Part shown: piece by piece, positions 10,670-20,059 of the stretch | How the letters are laid out: the number at the start of each line of letters is the position of its first letter | How positions within the stretch are numbered: position 1 is the first letter of the stretch | DNA from: Cricetomys ansorgei | Taxonomy: Eukaryota > Chordata > Mammalia > Rodentia > Nesomyidae | Direction of reading: 5' to 3' | Length of the DNA stretch: 64,000 bases | Assembly (NCBI GenBank): GCA_026225945.1 | Contig: JAMJFZ010003163.1 | Location: 17,405,501-17,469,500 of the forward strand | Translations under genes and position numbers: made by a program | Notes under the pieces: generated by a model | What the model was told of the DNA's origin: nothing | Seen by the model: only the letters and a program-made list of their open reading frames with translations | Database searches by the model: none

Positions 10670-11270
10670 TTTTCAGAGTATAATTATGAGTTTCTCTGTA
10701 GCTCGAAGCTGGTAATCCTGTAGTAGCAGCTTAATAAAAGTCTGATTAGAAATCTTCTGGATCTGTTGTTGAAGAAATCTAAACAAGAACTTTATAAGGT
10801 AAGTGCGACTAGTAGGATTTAGAAGAGGAGGAGGAGGAGGGTTAAAGGGGGGTAGTATCCAAATACACATCGGACTGACAATGGTCCACCAGCCAGAGGC
10901 TTACAGCTGTCGCTTACATTTTTGGAGCTCTGTCTGGAGTTGTCAGATCTTATCCTTTACTCTATGTTGGCCCTAATAACAACATTCCTCCCCGAGGAAG
11001 AGATAAAGTCCACCTTTCTCTGCTGTTATTAAATCATTGATTTTGTGGCACTACGGCAGCCAGTGAGTCTATTTGGCCCTTGAGGGTGAGGATGGTCTGA
11101 GTCACCCATTGGGGGTCCTGGATAAACTGAGAACTGATAATAGGTAATTAGAGGAGTAGTTAGTGCCGCTGTTCCAGAGGCAATGTCAGCGGTTAGACCC
11201 AGGACTGCCAAATCATCTCTAATGGTTTCCAAGTGGTTTGCATAAAGAAGTTTCTTAAAGCTACACAATA
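10670..11270 (-). pseudogene. ERV env transmembrane-subunit remnant
   Basis: Minus-strand translation gives, in pieces across frames, the heptad/immunosuppressive-domain region with a nearby paired-cysteine area (about 11100-10960), a weakly kept membrane-anchor region, and a cytoplasmic end (about 10800-10680) with the usual glutamine-rich, basic tail. The order matches the TM subunit of gammaretrovirus/type-D-like Env. Several stops and at least two frame changes interrupt it, so it is dead. The family assignment rests on pattern reading, not a search. Confidence 0.7.
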
Positions 11271-11790
11271 ACCTCCTTGTGCTGCATAGAGCAGGTCGAG
11301 TGCCCTGTCATATTGTAGAACTATTTTGGCTAATGAATCTACCTATTGATTAGATTTGAGTCTACTTGATTTTAACAGGTTACCAGTGTTTGTAATCGAT
11401 ACTGAAATCCACATTGTAGAAAAAGCAGCCAGCAGGTGTCTGCAAAAGAGCTGGAGCAGGCTCATGCCTTCAAGTCATGGCAAAAGCATGGTTTGGGGTT
11501 TAAAAACATGATCATTTTTCCTCTGTCCAGAGAGCTGAATATATAGAATGGACAGATGTTTTTAGCATGATCAGAAGCACCTTTAAGACTATACTCAGAA
11601 GACAATCAAAGGAGATTTAAAATCTTGAGCTTGTGACTGATAATCGTAGTCAGTGCTTTATCAGCTTATCAGAACTTCATTGATCAATATTAAAACTCTG
11701 AACCTTTGAAATCTTAATATAACAATAGCATAGAGGATGAATGGAAGGACATCTTAAACATTTTTTCTTTTCCTTAAGTTGCTTTCAGAA

Positions 11791-11962
11791 CTCAGATTTA
11801 CACGCCTTAAAACACTCTCTTATATCTTCAGAACTTGTATTTACATCCTCAGACCTTCATGCACCTTCCAACACTCTTAGACTCTCATGGCTTAAGCTTT
11901 CCTGTCCTCAGACCTTCACCCACCTTAGAACACTCCTAGACCCTCATTGCACCCTGGCTGCA
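11791..11962. repeat. Three-copy ~58-bp tandem repeat
   Basis: Units start at 11791, 11848 and 11907. Each begins ctcaga(c/t)(c/t)t and carries 'cacgccttaaaacactc', 'gcaccttccaacactc' or 'cccaccttagaacactcc' at the same offset, followed by an 'agac/tctcat'-type stretch. The copies are about 60-70% alike, so the array is old. Confidence 0.65.
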
Positions 11963-12305
11963 GCTTTAATATCTTATTAAATAAGCATTGTTTTTAAATC
12001 CTATCTTTGGTAAACCCTGTTTTTATGACTTTGTTGCAGGACAGGAACCATCATACAAGAATAAAGAAAACAGACATAGTGGGTAAGCCCAGGTGAAGAA
12101 CAGGTGGGTAAGGGAGTCATAGGGGCTGGATGGACTTTGACAGCTTGCTACAGAGCAATTTTCCAACCACATTTGGACAGGCTGTTGGTTAGAGGGGAGG
12201 GTCTCTTGTATGTTAAAGATCCTTATGTAAGAGCTATCTCAGACAGGTGTAGATAGGAAGAAATAAAGGAGAGATCTTCAGATCATTTGTGCAGTGGCAG
12301 TTACC

Positions 12306-12328
12306 ACACACACACACACACACACAAG
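12306..12328. repeat. (CA)n microsatellite
   Basis: About 11 CA units, uninterrupted. Confidence 0.95.
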
Positions 12329-13079
12329 GCCATGACAGTTTTGGCCATTGAGCTGTACTGAAGCCAAGCTGTTTGTAGTAACGCAGCCAGACTTTAGTAA
12401 AATTTAAGTCTGTGGAGGAAGAGAGGAAGGGCCACAAACAAACTCCCCTGGAGGGAGTTTCTATAAGCTCCAGGTGGAAGCTGAGAAGCAAGAGAGAAGC
12501 CCCAAAGAGCATAGACAAGCTGTGCAGCTTCTGACAGAGGGAGAGGAATAAGAATCTTTGTAACTAGAGAGTTGCTCACATAGTCGGTGCCCCAGAGAGT
12601 GTAGTAGGTTCCTGGAGCCAGAGAGAGGACATTTACTGAGTAGGCGAGGAGAGACAGATAGTTAAAGGAGGTGGAGGGAAGAAATGGCTGAAGAGGCAGA
12701 CTAGAATTTGGAACCAAGTGTGATGGATTAAATATAATGAATGGCAGAAGCCAGCAGAAACAGATATTCCATACACACCTCAAGGGAGCCAAATCAGCAA
12801 CTTGAATCCCTTTGAGATGGTGAGATGTGGGCATGGCTGAAAGGTAGGAGTGGTGTCCTCTCCCAATCAACGCTACCTGAAGAGAGAGAACTCAGGAAGG
12901 GGGCAGTGTTTGGAAACCCTTATGCGTTAGTTAGAAGGTGGAACCGGGGGTGAGGAGAGGAGACAGTAATAGGTAACCTAAAGGTTAACTTCTTGGATTC
13001 ACACATAAGAAGTTTGGCTGCAGCCGGAGAGCACAGACAAGGAGCCCATCCCTGGATAGTAGGGTCTAATTTTTTTTCA

Positions 13080-13475
13080 ATTAGTATGCGTTGGGCACAA
13101 AGGAAGGTTCCAGCTGGTGACCTCGGACCCCACAGGCTTATCTCTCCTTTTCTATAACATATATAGAGAGAGTTAAATCTGGAAGGTGTAGGACTGGAGC
13201 CTACAGGAGGGCCTTTTGAGGCTTACGGAAGGACTTGGTAATGGGTGCAAGGAGGGGTTCGTGTGAGTGGCCAAGGGCATCCTCATATAAGGCCTGGTGA
13301 GAAGGCAGAATCAGGAGCGTACAAAGCCAGAGATCCCTAGGAAGGATAGAAGTTCACCCTTGCTGACAGGGACTGAAGATGACTGGATTAGATGTTTCCT
13401 ATCCAGGGTTAAATGGCCTTGTGAGTTGAAGTAATATTTAGTTCCCCATAATTGACCTGAAGAGTAGACAGTTGG
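13080..13475 (-). pseudogene. ERV pol remnant (reverse transcriptase thumb/connection region)
   Basis: The minus strand from about 13475 to 13080 translates, across frame changes and stops, to the pattern of the thumb-connection part of a gammaretrovirus-type reverse transcriptase, just before RNase H. The polymerase active-site YxDD region would lie upstream and is absent, because the U3 stub joins straight onto this fragment at about 13480. Non-functional. Confidence 0.65.
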
Positions 13476-13481
13476 ACCTTA

Positions 13482-13562
13482 GAAGGGGCTGCGAACAGCT
13501 ACTATGACAGTTTAGAATAGTCTGGGATGAGTGGCCTAGCCGCTTGTGCCTCGAGGGGCTTA
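13482..13562 (-). mobile_element. 5' LTR stub (start of U3 only)
   Basis: On the plus strand 'actatgacagtttagaatag', 'gtggcctagccgcttgtgcc' and 'tcgaggggctta' mirror the U3 start of the 3' LTR at 10475-10547. Homology stops at about 13482, where pol sequence begins. This is a junction of LTR to pol made by a large deletion or recombination. Confidence 0.72.
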
Positions 13563-13770
13563 CAAAAGGTGTACAGACATGATCAAACCACACCACACGG
13601 AGATGTCAGTGAATGCCATTGATGTGTACAATTAGTATGTGCCAAAAGCGTTTATGAATCTTACTCGAAGAAAATGCCTACCCCGAGCCCTTTCCCACGC
13701 ACTATGGATCCAAAGGCACTCATGGAAATGTACCGAATCAACCGACAGCTCATGGTAAAGTCTTGTCTGT

Positions 13771-13920
13771 GGTTCACTGTGGATTGATTCATCTGGATTC
13801 CTTGCTTTGGACCAAGCCTCAGAGTCCCTTCTGCTTCCCTTCTTCAGCTGGGCAATCCCCGACAAGTCACTTTCTCTCTTAGGACCTTAGTTTACTAGTA
13901 GAAGTGAAAAATGGCTAAAA
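13771..13920 (+). mobile_element. MIR SINE
   Basis: 'ctgggcaatccccgacaagt', 'cactttctctcttaggacct' and 'tagtttactagtagaagtga' match the conserved MIR core ('tgggcaagtcacttaacctctctg...cagtttcctcatctgtaaaat'). It is an old copy, strongly diverged. Confidence 0.7.
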
Positions 13921-13969
13921 CGACCCTTTCTGGACCTTAAAATGTTGTATAGCATGAATATGCATGAGG

Positions 13970-14186
13970 TGCATCTTTTATTTTGTAAGAATGGCTGTTC
14001 TGCCTGCATGTACGTCTGCACCACTTATTTGCCCGAGGAGGCCAGAAGAGCATGTAGGATTCCCTAGAACTGGAGTTCAGACAGTTGTGAGCTGCTGCTG
14101 TGGCTGCTGGGAATCGAAACCTGACCCTTTGAAGAGCAGTCAGTGCCCTTAACAACTGAGCAACCTCTTCACCAGGATGCATCTTT
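13970..14186 (-). mobile_element. B3/B2-type SINE, inverted, with 9-bp target duplication
   Basis: Plus-strand order is 'gaggccagaagagcatgtag', 'ctagaactggagttcagaca', 'tgagctgctgctgtggctgc', 'tgggaatcgaaacctgaccc', 'gaagagcagtcagtgccctt', 'aacaactgagcaacctcttc'. That is an antisense B2/B3 SINE, tRNA-like head at the right. Flanks 13970-13978 and 14178-14186 are both tgcatcttt. Confidence 0.93.
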
Positions 14187-15168
14187 ACAAGACCCCTCTA
14201 AACACGTGGCTGTAGGCTTTGCCTTAGATCACCCAATACTAATTAAGGCAAACATTTTGCTTTTTGGTGAAACAGTGCTTCTTTGTAGTTTGGAGTCTTT
14301 ATTCTCTAACTTCTGAGAAAGCAGTCTCTTGCCCAGGTTTAACTTCCCAATCAAATGCAGAATTTGCCAGCTACCCACTTCTTCCTGTGCGACTAGAGAG
14401 GCACAGCTGTCCCTCCTTACCCAAGGAGACAGACGAGGCAAGTGAGAAACATAGCTTAGCTTGATGGCTGCCTCGGTTGCCCCGTTCTTTCTGCACCCAT
14501 GGATTTATCTGATCTTGACACAGATCAGTAAGGTGGGCAGGTCAGGGGCATGAGCCTTAGGTGAAGATGGAGGCACAGATACTCAGTGTCAAGCCAGAGC
14601 TACTTCTCTTCTCCAGGGTGGGTGTCGGTGTCCTTGGACAGGGTGTAAGCACGAGGAGGGCGCCTGCCAGTCCTGTTAGCTTCATCAGCTAGCACCGTGC
14701 CTGGTGTACAGCGGGCACCAGTAATTACCCGTTGAGTGAATAAATAAATGTGTGTGTCTGGTCCTATTCCCTGACCGTCCTCTGGAAGTTAAAAGCAGAG
14801 GGTTACTTTTATAGCCAAAGTCATTTTTAGAATTCACGCGGCTCCATTAAATCCATCTTTTTAGGATGCTACTGATAGATCATTAGAACAGAATTTTCTA
14901 GTGTGAGAGACTTTTTAGAGAAATATCGACTAACGGTTGCCATCTCCCTGTGAGAAATTCCCATCTCTGGTGGGTAAAAGGAGGAGAAATTCATCTCTCC
15001 AGAAACCAAAGATAACAGTTCCCTCTTATAAGGCTTCCTTGGGGAAGGTGGTAGGTCACAAAACTATTGCTTCTAGTGGCAGAAAAAATGGCCAGAATGT
15101 GTCACAAACTAGCATGATATATCCCGCAATGTCCTTCACCTTGAATTATTCCTCTCAGCAAGACCAAA

Positions 15169-15170
<2 letters not shown>
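14187..15170. other. Mostly unique sequence with MIR-like pieces
   Basis: 14530-14625 ('aaggtgggcaggtcagg', 'agatggaggcacagatactc', 'cagtgtcaagccagagctac') looks like antisense MIR. 14690-14752 ('agcaccgtgcctggtgtaca', 'gcgggcaccagtaattaccc', 'gttgagtgaataaataaatg') is the typical 3' end of MIR/L2-type elements in sense. No gene. Confidence 0.5.
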
Positions 15171-15220
<50 letters not shown>

Positions 15221-15237
15221 TATATATACATATATAT

Positions 15238-15301
<64 letters not shown>
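15171..15301. repeat. Compound (TA)n(CA)n microsatellite
   Basis: Blocks of TA and CA alternate for 131 bp: (TA)16, (CA)9, mixed TA/TACA, (CA)9, (TA)9, (CA)16. The whole tract alternates pyrimidine and purine almost perfectly, so it can unwind, cruciform or form Z-DNA under supercoiling. The long open frames here are artefacts of the repeat. Confidence 0.97.
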
Positions 15302-15302
<1 letters not shown>

Positions 15303-15635
15303 TCCCTTAACTACATCCTAAAAGGAGAATATAAAAGCTTTGTAGCTGACTTGACCTGCCTGGCATTTCCTAGTCAGCTCTTCTCAGTGCATCGGAGGCC
15401 CCAGACATCACCGAGGGGCACATGACTTGTCTTTAGGCTCTTTTCCTGGACAAGGTCCATCCTCATTCCTAGTAGCACAGGTTATCACATCTGGATGGTG
15501 TCCTAGACCATTAGTCGGAATCCTGGGTCTCAGTGCAGGCCGTGAGGAAGAAGCCCATGCCATGTGTAAATGACAACTTCTGGGGCGAGTCTACCCTTCT
15601 TCCACCATCCCTCTTCCCTGACCCCCCCTTCCACC

Positions 15636-15748
15636 TTGAGATAGGGTTTCATTGTTACCCCAGGCTGGCCAGAACTCACTGTGTAGTCCAAGCTAACCTT
15701 GAAGTTTGGATCCTCTTGCCTCTGCCTCCCATGTGCTAGAATTATAGC
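15636..15748 (-). mobile_element. Old B1 SINE, inverted
   Basis: 'ttgagatagggtttcattgt', 'caggctggccagaactcact', 'gtgtagtccaagctaacctt' and 'ctctgcctcccatgtgctag' are antisense B1. The last ~25 bases (5' end of B1) are missing. Confidence 0.85.
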
Positions 15749-16552
15749 TCCATAATTTTCTCTTTTGTTCAAAGAGCCCGCCATTCCTTCTGAAGGATCA
15801 CGTCTCACCTGGCCTGATCTTGTGGGTCTCACAGGTAGAATTCAAACTCTACTTCCCAGTGTTAAAACTGCCTGAAAGACCTTCGGTCTGGGCTGCGAGA
15901 CAGCTAGCACCGAGGGGTATGGAAAGTGTGACATGCTTCAGATTTAGGTACGTGTCATACCAGCTGATCTGGGGTAAGCCCTGGTCGCGTTTGAGATCCA
16001 CAGTCCCTTCATTGTGGATGTGTCGTGGAAACTCAAGTAATAGAATAGTCAGAAGGCCCTGTTAGTATAATTCTTGGCTCATTGAAAGTGTTCAGCAGAT
16101 AGGGATTACTTATATTTAAGTTATTAAGATTACAGTTGATTGAAGAAAAGTGATAGGAACAGCTGTACACAATCTAAATGACTTTGGACCCCCGTAGCTG
16201 CAGGCTTAACCCTAGTGGCCTGCCAGCTTCCCCCTCCCCTAACTCATTCTCTAACTGCTTGGCGCAATACTTTAAGCTGTGGAATCAGAACAGAAAAGGT
16301 CATCTACCTTATCAAGGACATCTTAGCCAGGGGTATGGCCACCTCCAAGATGGCCCTGGCCTGGATCCAGCAGAACAGGCGGCTGCTGCATGTATGCCTG
16401 CCAGTGCACAGATTGCACACAAACAGTACAAAGGCATGGTGGGCCCCACTCTCTATTTGCAAGGAATAGGATGTGCTGTCCTTCTGGAGTGGCAACTAGC
16501 TAGTGGTATGCCTGACTTCCTCACCAAATCCTTAACCAGGGCTACTTAGTCA
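15749..16552. other. Unassigned sequence
   Basis: The plus-strand open frame 16178-16549 (123 codons) overlaps a second frame on the same strand (16215-16469) and one on the minus strand (16304-16495). None matches a family I know. The stretch 16285-16430 is unusually regular in composition and could be part of an old retrocopy, but I cannot show that. Confidence 0.3.
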
Positions 16553-16612
16553 GTTCCAGACCAGCCTGGGATACACAGTGAAACCCTGTCTCAAAAAGCC
16601 AAACAAAAAGAT
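16553..16612 (+). mobile_element. B1 3' fragment
   Basis: 'ccagaccagcctgggataca', 'cagtgaaaccctgtctcaaa' and 'aagccaaacaaaaag' are the last third of B1 plus an A-rich tail. Confidence 0.8.
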
Positions 16613-17345
16613 GAGGAGGAGGGACAGTGGGAGAAAGGACAGACCCACCCCACGATAATTACAGGCAGATGTTCCTCTGAGGGTGTTTTGAGTGCACCTG
16701 GACTCTACAGGGCCAGCGGGACCATCCGCCTCCCCTCTTTTGTGTAGTCCACCTGCTGTGTCTGCCAGACCTTGCATAGCAGCGATTTGAGGAAATTCAG
16801 CTTGAGCATGGGTCCATAGGCCTGGGAGACTAGGAAAAACCACTGAATCAAGATCACTGTGCAGGGCATTGCCACCCACCAGGGGCCCACTTTGATGTGC
16901 TGGACCAAAGTCCTGCTCCCTGCCTCCTTCTACACAGCATGGGGCCAGATAGTGTGAAGGTCTGCTGTGAGAAGCTGAAATCAAGTATCCCAGAGTGTGG
17001 ATTGCTGGGAGGAGATTTGTGAAGATGAGAGACAGGCCTTGTCAAGAGTGCATTGTCCCCAGAGGCTACGCATGGAACTGAAGAAAGCCAGTGAGTCTGT
17101 TTCCTGCCTAGACAGTGGAACCAAGAGAACCATGTAGGATATGTAACTTCCTGATAACTGGCCTTCTAGAAATGCAGTCAGCCTTGTTCTGCCCAGATCA
17201 AATCTGTAGGGAGCTGGGGTCCGCTCCTGAAGGATCTCGGAGTAATGAGTTTTTACTGTGGACACCACAATTCCATGTATTGGCTGGTGCTGAGGGCCAT
17301 GATGGCCCTGTCACTCTAAAGGTGAGGCAGTTCCACTATCTGCTG
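16613..17345. other. Unassigned sequence, possible decayed retrocopy on the minus strand
   Basis: Minus-strand frames run 17268-16981 (95 codons) and 16908-16705 (67 codons). The second translates to a hydrophobic stretch of about 20 residues followed by a basic end and a stop, as in the C-terminus of a small membrane protein. The frames do not join without frameshifts. I cannot name a parent gene, and no poly(A) tail or target duplication was identified. Confidence 0.25.
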
Positions 17346-17482
17346 TGAGGTCTCAATATGTGTTTAAGCTTTTATGTCTCCCATCAATTCTTCTTTTGTG
17401 CAAATAGTGCATGTGTGCTCTGTGTTCACTATTCTGATGAAAGCAATAAAGTAGGATGGTGCCAATAAGGAAGGAACCAAAA

Positions 17483-17657
17483 TCAGGACAGAGGGAAGCA
17501 GCATCTGGACAGAAGGAAGCAGCATCTGGACAGAGGAAGCAGCATCTGGAAGCAGCATCCTGGACAGAGGAAGCAGCATCTGGACAGAGGAAGCAGCATC
17601 TGGACAGAGGAAGCAGCATCAGGACAGAGGGAAGCAGCATCTGGACAGAGGGAAGCA
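17483..17657. repeat. Minisatellite, ~20-22-bp unit, about eight copies
   Basis: The unit is ggaagcagcatctggacaga with one or two extra bases. Eight 'gcagcatc' cores occur, with one internal 13-bp slip (ggaagcagcatcct). The spacing keeps open frames on both strands across most of the array (17456-17722 plus; 17353-17658 minus), but these are repeat artefacts. Confidence 0.95.
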
Positions 17658-18430
17658 TGCTTCTCTGGGGGAGGACTAATTCCCTTCTATTCTGCCTCTA
17701 TTCACATTGTGAGTGTATCTGAATGTATGTACAGTTCACAAGCCAGTGAGCATGCTTCCTGAGGCATAGCTAAGTACCATCTCTGCCAGGAACTTATGCA
17801 CGGCCAACCAGGAATTGAGGCATCAAATAATATTTAATTTCATTTCTCTCTAAATATTATTGAATTCCATTCTCAGCAACTCTTCTTTCTGACTTACTCT
17901 TTTTGAGGCAGTTCAAGTGGAAAAAAAATAGCTTAGATGCAAGTGTAAGGCCCTCATTCAACAAAATGCAACTAAAAACCCTTTAGTCTAGTGCAGGGAC
18001 CAGGCAAGCTTTGTTTGCAATGTACATTATTTAGCATAATCATTATCTAGTGTGTTCTTTTCTTTTTTTCAGTTTCAGAGACTGTTTCTTCCAGCCTCCT
18101 CAGGAAGGGTTTCAGCTCTGTGGAACATGCATTTTTCCCCCACTCATTTCATGATTATTAGCTATAAAAAAAAATCCCCGTTGGCAAAAGGTCCCACCTT
18201 TATTGGTCCCTTCAATGAGCAGTTTTCTGTAAATATTGCATAAACGTATTCAGGGGAAAGTGATGCTCTTGTCTCTGAATTCTTGGCAGCCTGCCCCGGT
18301 GACAGCCCATGCTGGGTCCCCATGAAGCTGACACAGATTCTAACCATCCCGGGCACCTCTCTTGTTCCAGCTTCCTGCCCTTACCCCAGCTCCCACCTCG
18401 ATGGGATTTCTGCATTACTTTGAAGCCAGT
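17658..18430. other. Unique sequence
   Basis: AT-rich at first (17810-17870), then ordinary. No element or coding family recognised. Confidence 0.45.
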
Positions 18431-18605
18431 CTCTGATGCTTAGCATGTATTTGACCTTGAATAACCGGCTTACTTTCCTTATCTACAAAATGAAGCTAAC
18501 AAAAGTATCTACCTTATAAGCCTGTGGTGAAAACTGGCTGAATAAACATAAGTAATGTGTTAAGAGCATACTAAGAGAGTCCTAAGTAAATAAGCACCGA
18601 TATGT
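18431..18605 (+). mobile_element. MIR SINE
   Basis: 'tgtatttgaccttgaataac', 'ttactttccttatctacaaa', 'atgaagctaacaaaagtatc' and 'taccttataagcctgtggtg' are the MIR core and its 3' part. The copy continues into a decayed 3' end with 'aataaacataagtaatg'. Confidence 0.8.
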
Positions 18606-18748
18606 CAGTTCCTCCTCCTCCTCATTTCACTCAAGTAAGGTAATTTCACCTTACACTGCCAAGTGTTGATCTAAACACTGGTGCCTTTGTAGAGTGTGCT
18701 TCTACAGAGCGTGGGCTCTCTAGCTTGCTTGCCCATGAAAGGGACCAC

Positions 18749-18868
18749 CTAGTACTTACCTCATGGAGAAGATGCAGACTAGCACTGAAATTACGGAGAA
18801 GAAGCAGGCTAGTTCTTACATCATGGAGGAAGCGCAGTCTGGTGCGTGTGTCACGGTGGTGGGTGAGC
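18749..18868. repeat. 30-bp tandem repeat, four units
   Basis: Units start exactly every 30 bases: 18749, 18779, 18809, 18839. The first three share ct-ag-t/c-act/ctt-a..., (c)at(c/t)a(c/t)ggag-a/g-a, and a closing gcag(a/g/t). Units 1 and 3 are closest (about 24 of 30 identical); unit 4 is more diverged. 30 is a multiple of three, and one frame stays open through all four units, but there is no start or exon context. Confidence 0.8.
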
Positions 18869-19372
18869 TGGCTGACTTGATGAGCATGGTAGGTGGTGAC
18901 CAGTGCTGACTGTGTCTCGCTAGAGCTCCTGCTTTCGTTTTGACCCTTTATGGAGGCTTATTTACAGAAAGACGACAAAACAACAAATTTGTTCCTTTAT
19001 TCACTAAGGACACATAATTTGGCTGTCTTCTGCGCAACCAGCTTTGGAGAAAATAAAGCAGGGCAAGAGACAGCAAAGATGTCCACGACAAAAGGATGTT
19101 AGAAGGGCCGGGATGACCTAGGAATACCTCTCCTTGGGTGGTATCAGATGGAAGTCTGCTGGATGTGGCGGCTCGGCCATAACGGCAAAGGCTTCTAAGC
19201 GAAGGCACTGGGGCCGGGCATCTGCTTGAGATGAGCACATCCCTTTCTTTTCACCACTGTCTCCTCAGTGTTCTCTCCAGCCTTGGGACAGAGATTCACA
19301 AAGGCACGGTGCGCTGTGGGCTCCAGCGAATTCGTGGTTAAAGCAGCCCAGAAAACCTGAAGTCGTGACTTT
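18869..19372. other. Unique sequence
   Basis: No repeat or coding family recognised. A few CpGs occur near 19160-19220 but not enough for an island. Confidence 0.45.
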
Positions 19373-19560
19373 TGCTGGTTAGTTTTTTGTCAACTTGACA
19401 CAAACTGGAGTCACCTGGGAAGAGGAAACCTCAATTGAGAAAATGCCTCTGTCAAATTAACCTGTAGGCGTGTCTTCCTGATTAATGATTGCTGTTGAAG
19501 GCCCATGCCGCGGTGGATGATGCCAGCCATGGTCACCTTTGGGAGCAGTCACACTTCCAC
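19373..19560 (+). repeat. Dispersed rodent repeat B, truncated copy
   Basis: Opens with 'ctggttagttttttgtcaac', 'ttgacacaaactggagtcac', 'ctgggaagaggaaacctcaa', 'ttgagaaaatgcctctgtca', 'gattaatgattgctgttgaa'. These are the signature phrases of an abundant rodent interspersed repeat. A longer copy with the same opening lies at 37778-38175 and an antisense one at 47812-48180. I do not assign a database name. Confidence 0.8.
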
Positions 19561-19588
19561 GGACCTTGTTCTTTAGTTCGGGACTTCT

Positions 19589-19615
19589 GGTGTGTGTGTG
19601 TGTGGTGTGTTTAAG
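19589..19615. repeat. Short (GT)n tract
   Basis: About 10 GT units with one interruption. Confidence 0.85.
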
Positions 19616-19911
19616 AAAACTATCAAACCTTGTCTTATAAACTGCCAAATACAGCAACCAGCTAATTAAATGACCACATGCTGCTGTTTATAAGGCTAAA
19701 GTCTAGGGAGAGGTTTGTTATTATCCTCTTGAAGAATAATCTGTGGGCAAAATATGATTAGGTTTGGTTTTCCTAAACAGAGCTGAATCTTTTCAGGTTG
19801 CATCAGAGCATGGCTCCACTTCCTGCTTTGGTCCTTTCCGTTTCAAATGAAATGGTCTGTGTTGCAAAAATGTAGAAACACTGGCTTATCTTCATGACTG
19901 CCAAAGTACGA

Positions 19912-20012
19912 GTTTTTATATGTTGCCCAGGCTATATATAGTAAACTCCTGGACTCCACAACCTTCCTGTTTCAGCCTCCAGAGTAGCTGGGTCTATAGG
20001 CATTGTGACTGG
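19912..20012 (-). mobile_element. Old B1/proto-B1-type SINE, inverted
   Basis: 'atgttgcccaggctatatat', 'gtaaactcctggactccaca', 'ctgtttcagcctccagagta' and 'gctgggtctataggcattgt' are an antisense 7SL-type monomer. The wording is closer to an ancestral Alu-like/proto-B1 monomer than to modern B1. Confidence 0.65.
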
Positions 20013-20059
20013 AAAAGTCTATAATTTTAAAACAATTTTATGTCATGAATAATTTCTGT

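Larger units (their letters stand above)
11271..13079 (-). other. Unassigned internal part of the provirus region
   Basis: This sequence lies between the env and pol remnants. It includes a minus-strand open frame of 158 codons (12394-12870) that I cannot assign, a (CA)n run at 12306-12328 and a three-copy ~58-bp tandem repeat at 11791-11962. It may be env surface-subunit or RNase H sequence too decayed to read, or a later insertion into the provirus. Confidence 0.4.
10155..13562 (-). mobile_element. Decayed gammaretrovirus-like provirus, minus strand
   Basis: Read on the minus strand from 13562 down, the parts are: an ~80-bp start of U3 (13562-13482), a fragment of pol (about 13475-13080), unassigned internal sequence, an env transmembrane-subunit remnant (about 11270-10670), a polypurine tract (10562-10550) and a complete-looking 3' LTR (10547-10155). 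The rest of the 5' LTR, the primer-binding site, gag, most of pol and most of env are missing. Stop codons and frameshifts break every frame. The element cannot make a protein. The U3 stub and the 3' LTR start share 'ctatgacagttta' and 'cctcgaggggct / ccttgaggggct' type blocks, which shows they are the two ends of one element or two related ones. Confidence 0.82.

Noticed and set aside
12394..12870. 158-codon minus-strand frame as a host gene
   Set aside because: Lies inside the decayed provirus between pol and env remnants; treated as retroviral or unassigned internal sequence.
14937..15425. 162-codon frame
   Set aside because: Its middle is the TA/CA microsatellite; the frame is a repeat artefact.
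17483..17657. CRISPR array
   Set aside because: Units are contiguous with no unique spacers, in a rodent genome; it is a minisatellite.
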